Below, one piece after another: positions 7,161 to 14,430 of a DNA stretch of 14,835 nt. Where the stretch lies: contig URRN01000030.1 in the NCBI GenBank assembly GCA_900550185.1, forward strand, positions 1-14,835, given 5' to 3'. The notes beneath the pieces are model-generated. The model did no database searches and had not been told where the DNA came from. It saw nothing but the letters and a program-made list of their open reading frames with translations. This DNA is from an uncultured Collinsella sp. GTDB taxonomy: Bacteria; Actinomycetota; Coriobacteriia; Coriobacteriales; Coriobacteriaceae. The number at the start of each line of letters is the position of its first letter. Position 1 is the stretch's first letter. Position numbers and translations under genes: made by a program.

Positions 7161-8060
7161 ATGAGCGAGAACGTGACGAACACCGCCGCGACTGCGTCCG
7201 ACCAAGCCACCGCGCCCACCATCGAGATTGCAGCTTACGCCGGCACCTGCTACGGCGTGCAGCGCGCGCTCGACATGGCATTGGCCGCCGCGCCGCAGGC
7301 AGGGGAGAGCGCTCAGGTCCACACGCTGGGTCCGCTCATCCATAACCCCATCGTGGTGCGCGAGCTCGCCGAGGCAGGCGTCGGTCTGGCTGAGACCCTA
7401 GACGATGCCGCATCGGGCACCGTGATCATCCGCGCCCACGGCGTGGTGCCGCAGGTCATTGATGCCGCTCGCGAGCGTGGCCTTAACGTCGTCGACGCCA
7501 CCTGCCCCTACGTGAAGAAGGTCCACGTGGCGGCCGAGCGCCTGGTGCGCGAGGGCTACCGCGTGATCGTCGTGGGCGAGCCGGGCCACCCCGAAGTCGA
7601 GGGCATCCTGGGCCACGCCGGCGATGACGCGCAGGTCGTGAGCTGCGCTGCCGATGCGGACGCGCTGTCGCTCAAGGGTAAAGTGGGCTTGGTTGTGCAG
7701 ACCACCCAGACTGCGCAGAACTTGGCCGAGGTCGTGGCTGCTATCACCCCGCGCGTGCAGGAGCTGCGCGTGATCAACACCATCTGCGCCGCCACGAGTG
7801 AGCGTCAACAGGCAGCAGCCACACTTGCCAACCGCTGCGACTGCATGGTCATCGTGGGCGGCAAGAACTCGGGCAACACCCGCCGCCTGGCGCAGATTTG
7901 CGCAGACGCCTGCGAGCGCACGTATCACATCGAGGAAGCTTCTGAGCTCCAAGCCGCGTGGTTTACCGACGCTCACCACATCGGCATCACCGCCGGAGCC
8001 TCCACCCCGCAAGAACACATCGAGCGCGCCGTCGAGCGCATCAAGGAGCTTTGCCGCTAA
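7161..8060 (+). CDS. ispH: 4-hydroxy-3-methylbut-2-enyl diphosphate reductase (IspH/LytB)
   Basis: IspH is the last enzyme of the MEP isoprenoid pathway and reduces HMBPP to IPP and DMAPP with an oxygen-sensitive iron-sulfur cluster. The three cluster cysteines are present: Cys30 in GTCYGVQRAL, Cys115 in DATCPYV and Cys209 in NTICAATSERQ. Other family marks are RAHGV, GHPEV, the TTQT stretch and GGKNSGNTRRL. A nonconserved Ala/Thr-rich leader of about 20 residues precedes the domain. Total length is 299 aa. The start chosen is ATG 7161, 2 bases after the plsC stop; only a weak AGG (7150-7152) precedes it, so translation may depend on reinitiation. GTG 7131 is in frame but has no better signal. 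The rpsA gene or domain that often accompanies ispH in clostridia is absent here. Confidence 0.95.
   Translation: MSENVTNTAATASDQATAPTIEIAAYAGTCYGVQRALDMALAAAPQAGESAQVHTLGPLIHNPIVVRELAEAGVGLAETLDDAASGTVIIRAHGVVPQVIDAARERGLNVVDATCPYVKKVHVAAERLVREGYRVIVVGEPGHPEVEGILGHAGDDAQVVSCAADADALSLKGKVGLVVQTTQTAQNLAEVVAAITPRVQELRVINTICAATSERQQAAATLANRCDCMVIVGGKNSGNTRRLAQICADACERTYHIEEASELQAAWFTDAHHIGITAGASTPQEHIERAVERIKELCR
7301..7308 (+). other. AGGGGAGA word, copy 3 (in ispH)
   Basis: The octamer is read as the end of GCA, then GGG GAG AGC (Ala-Gly-Glu-Ser) inside the ispH coding region. It has the same codon phase as the other copies and is not close to a start codon. Confidence 0.5.
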
Positions 8061-8062
8061 CC

Positions 8063-9505
8063 ATGGACCAGACCGTACCCGCATACGCCGCCGAGGTGGC
8101 CGATTACGGGCGCAGCCGCGACCCCGAGCCGGGTGAGGGCGCGCTCGTAAAGAACGTGCGTCCCGAATCGCCCGCGTGGGATGTGGGTATCGAGCCGGGC
8201 ATGCGCGTGCTCACGGTCAACGGTGAGGCGCTCACCGACATGATCGTATGGCTCTGGGAGGCCGACGATGATACCGTCGACCTCGAGGTTTTCGACCCGC
8301 GCGACGGCACCGTCACCCCCGTCGAGCTCGACCGCTTTCCCGGCGAGGATTGGGGTTTGGAGTTCGATGGCCCCATCTTCGACGGCATGCGTACCTGCGT
8401 CAACGCCTGCGTGTTCTGCTTTATGACCATGCTCCCCAAGGGCGGCCGCTCCACGCTCTATATTCGCGACGACGACTATCGCCTAAGCTTTTTGCAAGGC
8501 AACTTTGTCACGCTTACGAACCTCACCGACGAGGACGTGCAAAACGTCATCCAGCGCAACATGAGTCCCATGAACGTGTCGGTCCACGCTGTGAGCCCCG
8601 ACGTCCGCCGTCGTATGATGGGCCGTAACGCCCAGCGAGGCATGGACGTACTCGAGACCATCATGGCCGCCGGCATCGAGATTCACGCGCAGATCGTGTT
8701 GTGCCCCGGCATGAACGACGGCGAGGAGCTGGAAAAGACCCTGCGCTTTTGCGAGGAGCACGAGCAAATCACAAGCCTGGGCATTGTGCCGCTCGGTTTT
8801 ACCAAACACCAAAACCGCTTTAGCTGGTCATACAGCGACAAGCCCGAACTGGCGCGCGAGACCATTGCCATGATCCGTCCCTACCAGGATCGTGCCTACG
8901 AACGCTTTGGCCGCCACACCTTCCAGATGAGCGACGAGTTCTATCTGGACGCCGGCATCGATCCTCCCGAGGCAGACTTTTACGACGGCTATCCGCAGTA
9001 CTACGACGGCATCGGCATGATCCGCTCGTATCTGGACGAGACCGACGACGTGCTGACTACCGATGCCGAGCGACTGGCCCGCGTCCGCGAGGCCATCGCC
9101 GCCCGTGGCCAGCACCTGATGTGCCTCTCGGGCGCCAGCGCGCGAGACACCGTGGCACGCTTTTTGGAGTCGCCGCATGGTCTCGGCGGCACCGTCACAG
9201 CCATCAAGAACCGCTACTTTGGCGGCAACGTGGACGTGACCGGCCTCATCGTCGCGTGTGACATTCTGGAGCAGCTGCCCCAAGATCTGTCGGGGGTTAT
9301 GCTCTTTGTGCCTAAGCTCATGTTCAACGCTGACGGCATGACGCTTGACGAGTATCATCGTGACGATTTACTCGCAAGCCTTACCAGTCGCGGCGCTGAG
9401 GTTCATGTGGTGTCGACCATGCCGCATGAGCTGCTCGATACCCTGGAGCACATCCTTGGCATTGTGCCTGCCGACTCTACTAATTCCGCTGACCCTACCC
9501 ATTAA
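8063..9505 (+). CDS. PDZ and radical SAM DUF512 protein
   Basis: This conserved protein's reaction is not established as far as I know. An N-terminal PDZ-like domain (about 26-95) has the NVRPESPAWDVGIEPGMRVL pattern. A radical SAM cluster motif, CX3CX2C, follows at Cys112, Cys116 and Cys119 (CVNACVFC), leading into the LPKGGRSTLYIRDDDYRLSF block typical of DUF512 proteins. The central part has NVSVHAVSPDVRRRMMG and a QIVLCPG strand. The C-terminal DUF512 domain (about 270-460) ends in a Rossmann-like VSTMPHELL segment. It is 480 aa, normal for the family. The start ATG 8063 lies 2 bases after the ispH stop, with AAGGAG (8043-8048) 14 bases away, longer than ideal. Direct adjacency to der is conserved in many Gram-positives and hints at a link to ribosome assembly or the cell envelope; that link is inference. 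Confidence 0.93.
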   Translation: MDQTVPAYAAEVADYGRSRDPEPGEGALVKNVRPESPAWDVGIEPGMRVLTVNGEALTDMIVWLWEADDDTVDLEVFDPRDGTVTPVELDRFPGEDWGLEFDGPIFDGMRTCVNACVFCFMTMLPKGGRSTLYIRDDDYRLSFLQGNFVTLTNLTDEDVQNVIQRNMSPMNVSVHAVSPDVRRRMMGRNAQRGMDVLETIMAAGIEIHAQIVLCPGMNDGEELEKTLRFCEEHEQITSLGIVPLGFTKHQNRFSWSYSDKPELARETIAMIRPYQDRAYERFGRHTFQMSDEFYLDAGIDPPEADFYDGYPQYYDGIGMIRSYLDETDDVLTTDAERLARVREAIAARGQHLMCLSGASARDTVARFLESPHGLGGTVTAIKNRYFGGNVDVTGLIVACDILEQLPQDLSGVMLFVPKLMFNADGMTLDEYHRDDLLASLTSRGAEVHVVSTMPHELLDTLEHILGIVPADSTNSADPTH

Positions 9506-9515
9506 AGGAGAGCAG

Positions 9516-10850
9516 ATGAAACCTATCGTCGCCGTCGTCGGACGCCCCAACGTGGGCAAGTCCACGCTCGTTAACCGCCTGGCCCAGACCTCGGACGCCA
9601 TCGTCCACGAGTCTCGCGGCGTCACTCGCGACCGCTCGTATCACACGGCCGATTGGAACGGCCGCGAGTTCACCATCGTCGACACGGGCGGTATCGAGCC
9701 GCTCAAGAGCGACGACGTCTTTGCCACGTCCATCCGCGACCAGGCGCTCGCCGCCGCCGAGGAAGCCGCCGTCATCCTGTTTGTGGTCGACGGCCGCACC
9801 GGCGTTACCGAGGAGGACGAGTCGGTCGCCCGCATGCTCAAGCGCTGCGACAAGCCGGTCTTTCTGCTGGTGAACAAGCTCGACAACCCCGATCGCGAAA
9901 ACGACAGCATCTGGGAGTTCTATTCGCTCGGCATCGGTGAGCCCACGCCGCTCTCGGCCCTGCATGGTCATGGCACGGGCGACCTGCTCGACGATATCGT
10001 GGCCCTGCTTCCGGAGGAAGAGGACGAGGTCGCCGACGAGTTCCCCGATGCGCTGAACGTGGCCATCATCGGCCGCCCCAACGCCGGTAAGTCCTCGCTG
10101 TTCAACCGCATCCTGGGCGCCGACCGCTCTATCGTGTCCAACATTGCCGGCACGACGCGCGACGCCATCGACACCGTCGTGGAGCGCAACGGCAAGCACT
10201 ACCGCATGGTTGACACCGCTGGTATTCGCAAGAAGAGCACCGTGTACGAGAATATCGAGTACTACTCGATGGTCCGCGGCCTGCGCGCCATCGATCGCGC
10301 CGACGTGGCGCTGCTCGTCGTCGACGCCTCCGTGGGCGTTACCGAGCAGGACCAGAAGGTCATGGGCTTGGCCATCGAGCGCGGCTGCGCCGTCGTGGTG
10401 CTGCTCAACAAGTGGGACCTGCTCGACGACGACCGCAAGCGCGAGGCCTGCATGGAGACCGTCGACCGCCGTCTGGGCGTCATGGCTCCCTGGGCCCAGT
10501 ATCTGCGCATCTCGGCCCTGACCGGCCGCAGCGTGGAGAAGATCTGGGCAATGGTCGACGCCGCCGAAAAGACGCGCTCGCAGAAGATCAGCACCTCGCG
10601 CCTCAACACGTTCCTCACCGACCTGCGCGAGTTCGGTCATACCGTGGTGGACGGCAAGCGCCGCCTGCGCATGCACTACGTGACCCAGACGGGCGTCAAC
10701 CCGCCGACGTTCACGTTCTTCGTCAACCACAGCGACCTGGTCAACGACACCTACCAGCGCTACGTCGAGAACCGCATGCGCTCGACCTTCGATTTTTCCG
10801 GCACGCCCATTCGACTCTTCTTTAGGAAGAAGGAGCAAAAGGATGCATAA
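9516..10850 (+). CDS. der: Ribosome-assembly GTPase Der (EngA)
   Basis: Der is an essential GTPase with two tandem G domains that matures the 50S ribosomal subunit. G domain 1 has GRPNVGKS (9-16), DTGG (56-59) and NKLD (120-123). G domain 2 has GRPNAGKS (186-193), DTAG (233-236) and NKWD (298-301). The C-terminal KH-like domain (about 355-444) contains the typical YVTQTGVNPPTFTFF, followed by NHSDLV. Its end, TPIRLFFRKKEQ, is also characteristic. The length of 444 aa is normal. AAAGGAG (9504-9510), overlapping the DUF512 stop, is 5 bases before ATG 9516. The frame stays open further upstream, but the family N-terminus begins exactly here. The gene overlaps plsY by 8 bases. Confidence 0.97.
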   Translation: MKPIVAVVGRPNVGKSTLVNRLAQTSDAIVHESRGVTRDRSYHTADWNGREFTIVDTGGIEPLKSDDVFATSIRDQALAAAEEAAVILFVVDGRTGVTEEDESVARMLKRCDKPVFLLVNKLDNPDRENDSIWEFYSLGIGEPTPLSALHGHGTGDLLDDIVALLPEEEDEVADEFPDALNVAIIGRPNAGKSSLFNRILGADRSIVSNIAGTTRDAIDTVVERNGKHYRMVDTAGIRKKSTVYENIEYYSMVRGLRAIDRADVALLVVDASVGVTEQDQKVMGLAIERGCAVVVLLNKWDLLDDDRKREACMETVDRRLGVMAPWAQYLRISALTGRSVEKIWAMVDAAEKTRSQKISTSRLNTFLTDLREFGHTVVDGKRRLRMHYVTQTGVNPPTFTFFVNHSDLVNDTYQRYVENRMRSTFDFSGTPIRLFFRKKEQKDA

Positions 10851-11526
10851 TCCGATTCTGCTGACCGCCATCTGCGCCGTGGTCTCGTTCTTTATCGGGG
10901 CGATTCCGTTTGGCCTGATCTTGGGCCGCGTGTTCAACCACACCGACATTCGCAAGGCGGGTTCCGGCAACATCGGCACCACCAACGCCCTGCGCGTGGC
11001 CGGCCCCAAGGTGGCCGCGCTCACCCTGCTGCTCGACTGCCTTAAGGGCGCCATCTGTGTCCTTATCGCCCGTCCGCTCATCGCGGGCGTGGGCTATGGC
11101 TTCCCCGTAAGCATCATGGCGCCCGGAGCCCCCGGCGATTGGATGCTCGGCGTCATTTGCCTGGCAGCGGTGTGGGGCCATATCTTCTCGCCCTACCTCA
11201 ACTTCCATGGCGGCAAGGGTATCGCGGTTGGTCTGGGCGTCATCCTCGCCTGGTACTGGCCCATTGGCCTGTCGCTGCTGGGCATGTTTATCGTGGCCGT
11301 CGCCATCACCAAGTTTGTGTCGGTGGGCTCGCTTGCCGCGGCCATCGGTCTTCCCATCGCCGCCTGCGCGGTCTTTCCGTACAGCAGCCTGGGACTTAAG
11401 TTTTGCATGACGCTAATCGGCATCACCGTGGTGTGGGCCCATCGTGCGAACATCAAAAAGCTCATGACGGGTAAGGAGTCCAAGCTCTCGTTTACTAAGC
11501 GCGTCACCGAGCCCGACGATAAGTAG
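10843..11526 (+). CDS. plsY: Glycerol-3-phosphate acyltransferase PlsY
   Basis: PlsY is a multi-pass membrane enzyme that moves an acyl chain from acyl-phosphate to glycerol-3-phosphate, the first step of phospholipid synthesis in most bacteria. Three cytoplasmic motifs are recognisable: SGNIGTTNALRVAG (41-54), which binds phosphate; GHIFSPYLNFHGGKG (112-126); and a late VVWAHRANIKKLMTGKE segment. Hydrophobic helices fill the remainder. The loop around 80-100 is Gly/Pro-rich and probably extracellular. The length of 227 aa is slightly above average. AAGGAG (10830-10835) is 7 bases upstream of the ATG, inside der. The substrate-making PlsX is not in the window. Confidence 0.96.
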   Translation: MHNPILLTAICAVVSFFIGAIPFGLILGRVFNHTDIRKAGSGNIGTTNALRVAGPKVAALTLLLDCLKGAICVLIARPLIAGVGYGFPVSIMAPGAPGDWMLGVICLAAVWGHIFSPYLNFHGGKGIAVGLGVILAWYWPIGLSLLGMFIVAVAITKFVSVGSLAAAIGLPIAACAVFPYSSLGLKFCMTLIGITVVWAHRANIKKLMTGKESKLSFTKRVTEPDDK

Positions 11527-11535
11527 GAGAGAGTC

Positions 11536-12543
11536 ATGAATGTTGCGCTGATTGGCTCCGGCTCCTGGGGAACCGCCGTCGCCGGCCTTGCCGCCGCGCG
11601 AACCGAGCGCGTGACCATGTGGGCCCATAGCGAGCAGACGGCCGCCGGCATCAATGGCGAGCACTGCAACCCCCGGTATCTGGTGGACTACGAGCTGCCC
11701 GGCAACGTCGTCGCCACGACCGAGCTCGTGCAGGCGCTCGACGGCGCCGAGGCCATCATCTTTGCCGTTCCTTCGACGCACCTTCGCAGCGTGTGCCACC
11801 AGGCCGCGCCCTTTATCGCCGCCGATACCCCGGTGCTCTGCCTCACCAAGGGCATTGAGCCCGAGTCCGGCCTGCTCATGAGCGAGGTCATCGCCAGCGA
11901 GATCGGCAACGAGGCGCGCGTGGCGGCCCTCTCGGGCCCCAACCATGCCGAGGAGATCTGCCGCGGCGGGCTTTCGGCCGCCGTCATCGCCAGCGAAGAT
12001 CCGCAGATAGGGGAGACCTTTAAGGACCTGCTCCTGTCCACGGCATTCCGCATCTACCTGTCGCAGGACATGACCGGTGTCGAGGTCTGCGGCGCCATGA
12101 AAAATGTCATCGCCATCGTGTGCGGCATCTCCGCCGGTTCGGGCGCAGGCGACAACACGCTCGCCCTCATCATGACGCGCGGCCTGGCCGAGATCAGCCG
12201 TCTGGTGCACGCCCGCGGCGGTCAAGCTATGACTTGCATGGGGCTTGCAGGCATGGGCGACCTCATTGCCACCTGTACCTCCGAGCATTCGCGCAACCGC
12301 ACCTTTGGTTTCGAGTTTGCCCACGGTGTTTCGCTCGACGAGTACCAAGCGCGCACGCATATGGTGGTGGAGGGCGCCGTCGCGGCCCGCAGCGTCAGCG
12401 AGCTCGCCCGTTCACTGGGCGTTGACATTCCGCTCACCTTTGCCGTGGAGCAAACGCTCTACAACGGTGTTACTTTGGATAGGGCGCTCGAGATTCTTAC
12501 CGACCGCGTACCCTCCCAAGAGTTCTACGGACTCACCGACTAG
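11536..12543 (+). CDS. gpsA: NAD(P)-dependent glycerol-3-phosphate dehydrogenase
   Basis: GpsA reduces dihydroxyacetone phosphate to sn-glycerol-3-phosphate in the cytoplasm and supplies PlsY, whose gene is directly upstream. The nucleotide-binding loop is GSGSWGTA (7-14). Lys105 in CLTKGIE and Lys189 in GAMKNVIAI are the conserved active-site lysines. SGPNHAEEI (about 133-141) and the helix GLAGMGDLIATCTS with the following SRNRTFG are family signatures. The length of 335 aa is normal. The ribosome binding site AGGAGAGAG begins within the plsY stop codon, giving a 9-base gap and likely coupling. The order plsY-gpsA is widespread downstream of der. The codon ATA at 12007 is part of the AGGGGAGA word listed separately. 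Confidence 0.97.
   Translation: MNVALIGSGSWGTAVAGLAAARTERVTMWAHSEQTAAGINGEHCNPRYLVDYELPGNVVATTELVQALDGAEAIIFAVPSTHLRSVCHQAAPFIAADTPVLCLTKGIEPESGLLMSEVIASEIGNEARVAALSGPNHAEEICRGGLSAAVIASEDPQIGETFKDLLLSTAFRIYLSQDMTGVEVCGAMKNVIAIVCGISAGSGAGDNTLALIMTRGLAEISRLVHARGGQAMTCMGLAGMGDLIATCTSEHSRNRTFGFEFAHGVSLDEYQARTHMVVEGAVAARSVSELARSLGVDIPLTFAVEQTLYNGVTLDRALEILTDRVPSQEFYGLTD
12009..12016 (+). other. AGGGGAGA word, copy 4 (in gpsA)
   Basis: The octamer is read as the end of ATA, then GGG GAG ACC (Ile-Gly-Glu-Thr) inside gpsA. ATA is a rare isoleucine codon in this GC-rich window, which makes a pure protein-level explanation less attractive. Confidence 0.5.
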
Positions 12544-12561
12544 TGCAGAAAGGCTACTACC

Positions 12562-13233
12562 ATGGGTTCCATTAAAATCGCTCCGTCCGTCCTCTCGGCC
12601 GACATGGCCAACCTCAAGGGCGAACTCGACAAGATCGCCGGTGCCGACTACGTGCACTTCGACGTCATGGACGGTCACTTTACCGGCAACCTCACCTTTG
12701 GCGTTGACATCCTCAAGGCCGTCAAGCGCTCCACCGCTGTACCGGTCGACGCGCACCTGATGGTGTCGAACCCCGACGAGACCGTTGATTGGTACGCCGA
12801 CGCCGGTGCCGACATGATCACCGTGCACTACGAGGCTTCCACGCACCTGCACCGCACGCTCACCCATCTGCAGCAGCGCGGTGTCAAGGCCGGCGTGGTG
12901 CTCAACCCCGCCACCCCCGTGTGCGTGCTCGAGAGCATCATCGACGTCGTCGATATAGTGCTGCTCATGAGCGTGAACCCGGGCTTTGGCGGTCAGAGCT
13001 TTATCCCGGGCACCATTTCAAAGCTGCACGAGCTTACGGCCATGTGTGAGCACCACGGCGTGTCGCCCCTGATCGAAGTCGACGGCGGCATCTCTTCCAA
13101 AAACATCGCCGAGGTCGTCAAGGCCGGCGCAAATGTCCTGGTGGCCGGTTCTGCCGTATTTAAGTCCGAAGATCCCGCTGCCGAGGTTGCGCTGCTGCAG
13201 AAGCTGGGCAACGAGGCCGCACAGGAGGCATAA
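12562..13233 (+). CDS. rpe: Ribulose-phosphate 3-epimerase
   Basis: Rpe interconverts ribulose-5-phosphate and xylulose-5-phosphate in the pentose phosphate pathway. It is a TIM barrel with a divalent metal held by His32, Asp34, His65 and Asp174. These lie in YVHFDVMDGHF, DAHLMV and IEVDGGI; Asp34 and Asp174 are also the acid-base pair. LMSVNPGFGGQSFIP is the family's strongest signature, and the phosphate is bound by the late GGI and AGSAVF loops. The length of 223 aa is normal. AGAAAGG (12547-12553) is 8 bases before the ATG. It follows gpsA after 18 bases with no terminator, so it probably shares the transcript, although its role in central carbon metabolism is not tied to its neighbours. 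Confidence 0.97.
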   Translation: MGSIKIAPSVLSADMANLKGELDKIAGADYVHFDVMDGHFTGNLTFGVDILKAVKRSTAVPVDAHLMVSNPDETVDWYADAGADMITVHYEASTHLHRTLTHLQQRGVKAGVVLNPATPVCVLESIIDVVDIVLLMSVNPGFGGQSFIPGTISKLHELTAMCEHHGVSPLIEVDGGISSKNIAEVVKAGANVLVAGSAVFKSEDPAAEVALLQKLGNEAAQEA

Positions 13234-13239
13234 ACCCTT

Positions 13240-14430
13240 ATGACCGCAGGTCAAAACCGCATACCCGTGAATCTTGACTATGCCGCCTCGACGCCAATGC
13301 GCGCCGAGGCGCTCCTTGCGCAGCGCGAGTACGACGACAGCGAGCTTGCCGGCGTCAACCCCAACTCGCTGCACTCGCTTGGCCGCAAGGCCGCCGCACG
13401 CCTGGAAGTCGCCCGTCGCGAGATCGCCCGTAGCTTTGGTGCACGCGTTCGCCCGTCCGAGATCATCCTTACCAACGGCGGCACCGAGGCCAACCAGCTG
13501 GCGCTGCTCGGTCTTGCCGAGGGCGCTCGTCAGCGCGATCGCAAGCGCGATCGCAAGCGCGATCGTGTAATCGTTTCGGCCATCGAGCACGATTCGATTC
13601 TGGACAACCTGCCGTTGCTGCGTGCCGCCGGCTTTACCGTCGACCTGGTGCAGCCCTGCCACATGGGCTACATTGAGCCTGCCGCGCTTGTCGAGCTGCT
13701 AGGCGACGACGTGGCGCTCGTGAGCATCATGGTTGCCAACAACGAGACCGGCGTGGTGCAGCCCATCCGCGAGCTTGCCGCGGCCACGCATACCGTTGGC
13801 GCCCTGTTCCACACCGATGCCATCCAGGGGTATCTGCATATTCCGCTCGATGTCACCGAGCTGGGCGTCGATGCTATGACGGTTGCCGCGCACAAGATCG
13901 GTGGCCCCGTGGCATCCGGCGCTCTCTACCTTAAAAACCGCACGCCGCTGCGTCCGCGCATCTTTGGCGGTGGACAGGAAGCCGGACGTCGCGCCGGCAC
14001 GCAGGACCTGCGCACGCAGCTGGCCTTTGCCGCTGCCGCCCGCACGTTGGCGCCCCGCGTGGCCCAGGAGCGTACGACGCTGCAAGCTCTTTCCGACAAG
14101 CTCTACGCCACGCTTACGGCTCATCCGCGTATTCATGCCACCATGGGCGACTACGCACAGGCCGATCGCCTGCCGGGCATGGTGTCGATCTACGTTGATG
14201 GCATGGACTCCGAGGAGCTCATCGTCAAGCTCGATGCCGCCGGCTTTGAGGTTTCGGCCGGCTCGGCGTGCTCGAGCGGCAGCATGGACCCGAGCCATGT
14301 GCTCAGCGCCATGGGCATTGGTCGCGAGCAGGCACTAGGTGCACTGCGCATTTCCTTTGACGACCGCGTGAATCCGGACGATCTGGACGAGTTTGCCCAG
14401 ACGCTGCTCTCGATCGCAGGTGCCGCATGA
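13240..14430 (+). CDS. Cysteine desulfurase (NifS/IscS family)
   Basis: This PLP enzyme removes sulfur from cysteine and carries it as a persulfide for iron-sulfur clusters or tRNA thiolation. Visible family marks are LDYAAST near the start, TNGGTEANQLAL, AIEHDSI (catalytic His), NNETGVVQP, HTDAIQ and AAHKIGGP with PLP Lys219. RIFGGGQEAGRRAGT follows, and SAGSACSSGS carries the catalytic Cys344. The length of 396 aa is normal. Residues 99-109 read RDRKRDRKRDR, a charged repeat encoded by a 12-bp tandem repeat in a surface loop before strand VIVSAIEH; this is unusual for the family. AGGAGG (13223-13228) is 11 bases from the ATG, a little far. The gene overlaps the Nif3 gene by 4 bases (ATGA). 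No IscU/SufU scaffold gene is in view, so whether it serves cluster assembly or tRNA modification is open. Confidence 0.95.
   Translation: MTAGQNRIPVNLDYAASTPMRAEALLAQREYDDSELAGVNPNSLHSLGRKAAARLEVARREIARSFGARVRPSEIILTNGGTEANQLALLGLAEGARQRDRKRDRKRDRVIVSAIEHDSILDNLPLLRAAGFTVDLVQPCHMGYIEPAALVELLGDDVALVSIMVANNETGVVQPIRELAAATHTVGALFHTDAIQGYLHIPLDVTELGVDAMTVAAHKIGGPVASGALYLKNRTPLRPRIFGGGQEAGRRAGTQDLRTQLAFAAAARTLAPRVAQERTTLQALSDKLYATLTAHPRIHATMGDYAQADRLPGMVSIYVDGMDSEELIVKLDAAGFEVSAGSACSSGSMDPSHVLSAMGIGREQALGALRISFDDRVNPDDLDEFAQTLLSIAGAA
13532..13567 (+). repeat. 12-bp tandem repeat, three copies, within the desulfurase gene
   Basis: Two exact copies of AGCGCGATCGCA (13532-13543 and 13544-13555) are followed by a third that differs only in its last two bases (13556-13567). 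The unit contains the palindrome GCGATCGC (13535-13542 and 13547-13554). Because the unit is a multiple of three, gain or loss of a copy keeps the frame and changes the number of RDRK units in the protein. Confidence 0.9.

Noticed and set aside
5716..7281. A 521-aa open frame on the minus strand opposite cmk and plsC
   Set aside because: It is antisense to two well-supported genes, has no recognisable motifs and reflects the shortage of stop codons opposite GC-rich third positions.
9495..11081. A 528-aa open frame on the minus strand opposite der and plsY
   Set aside because: It is a codon-bias shadow: its sequence is dominated by Ala, Val, Gly, Leu, Asp and His repeats mirrored from the real genes, and it has no domain signature.
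13535..13554. GCGATCGC as a HIP1-type genome-wide word indicating cyanobacterial origin
   Set aside because: I noticed the word only in this local tandem repeat, where slippage explains it, and nothing in the gene content is cyanobacterial.
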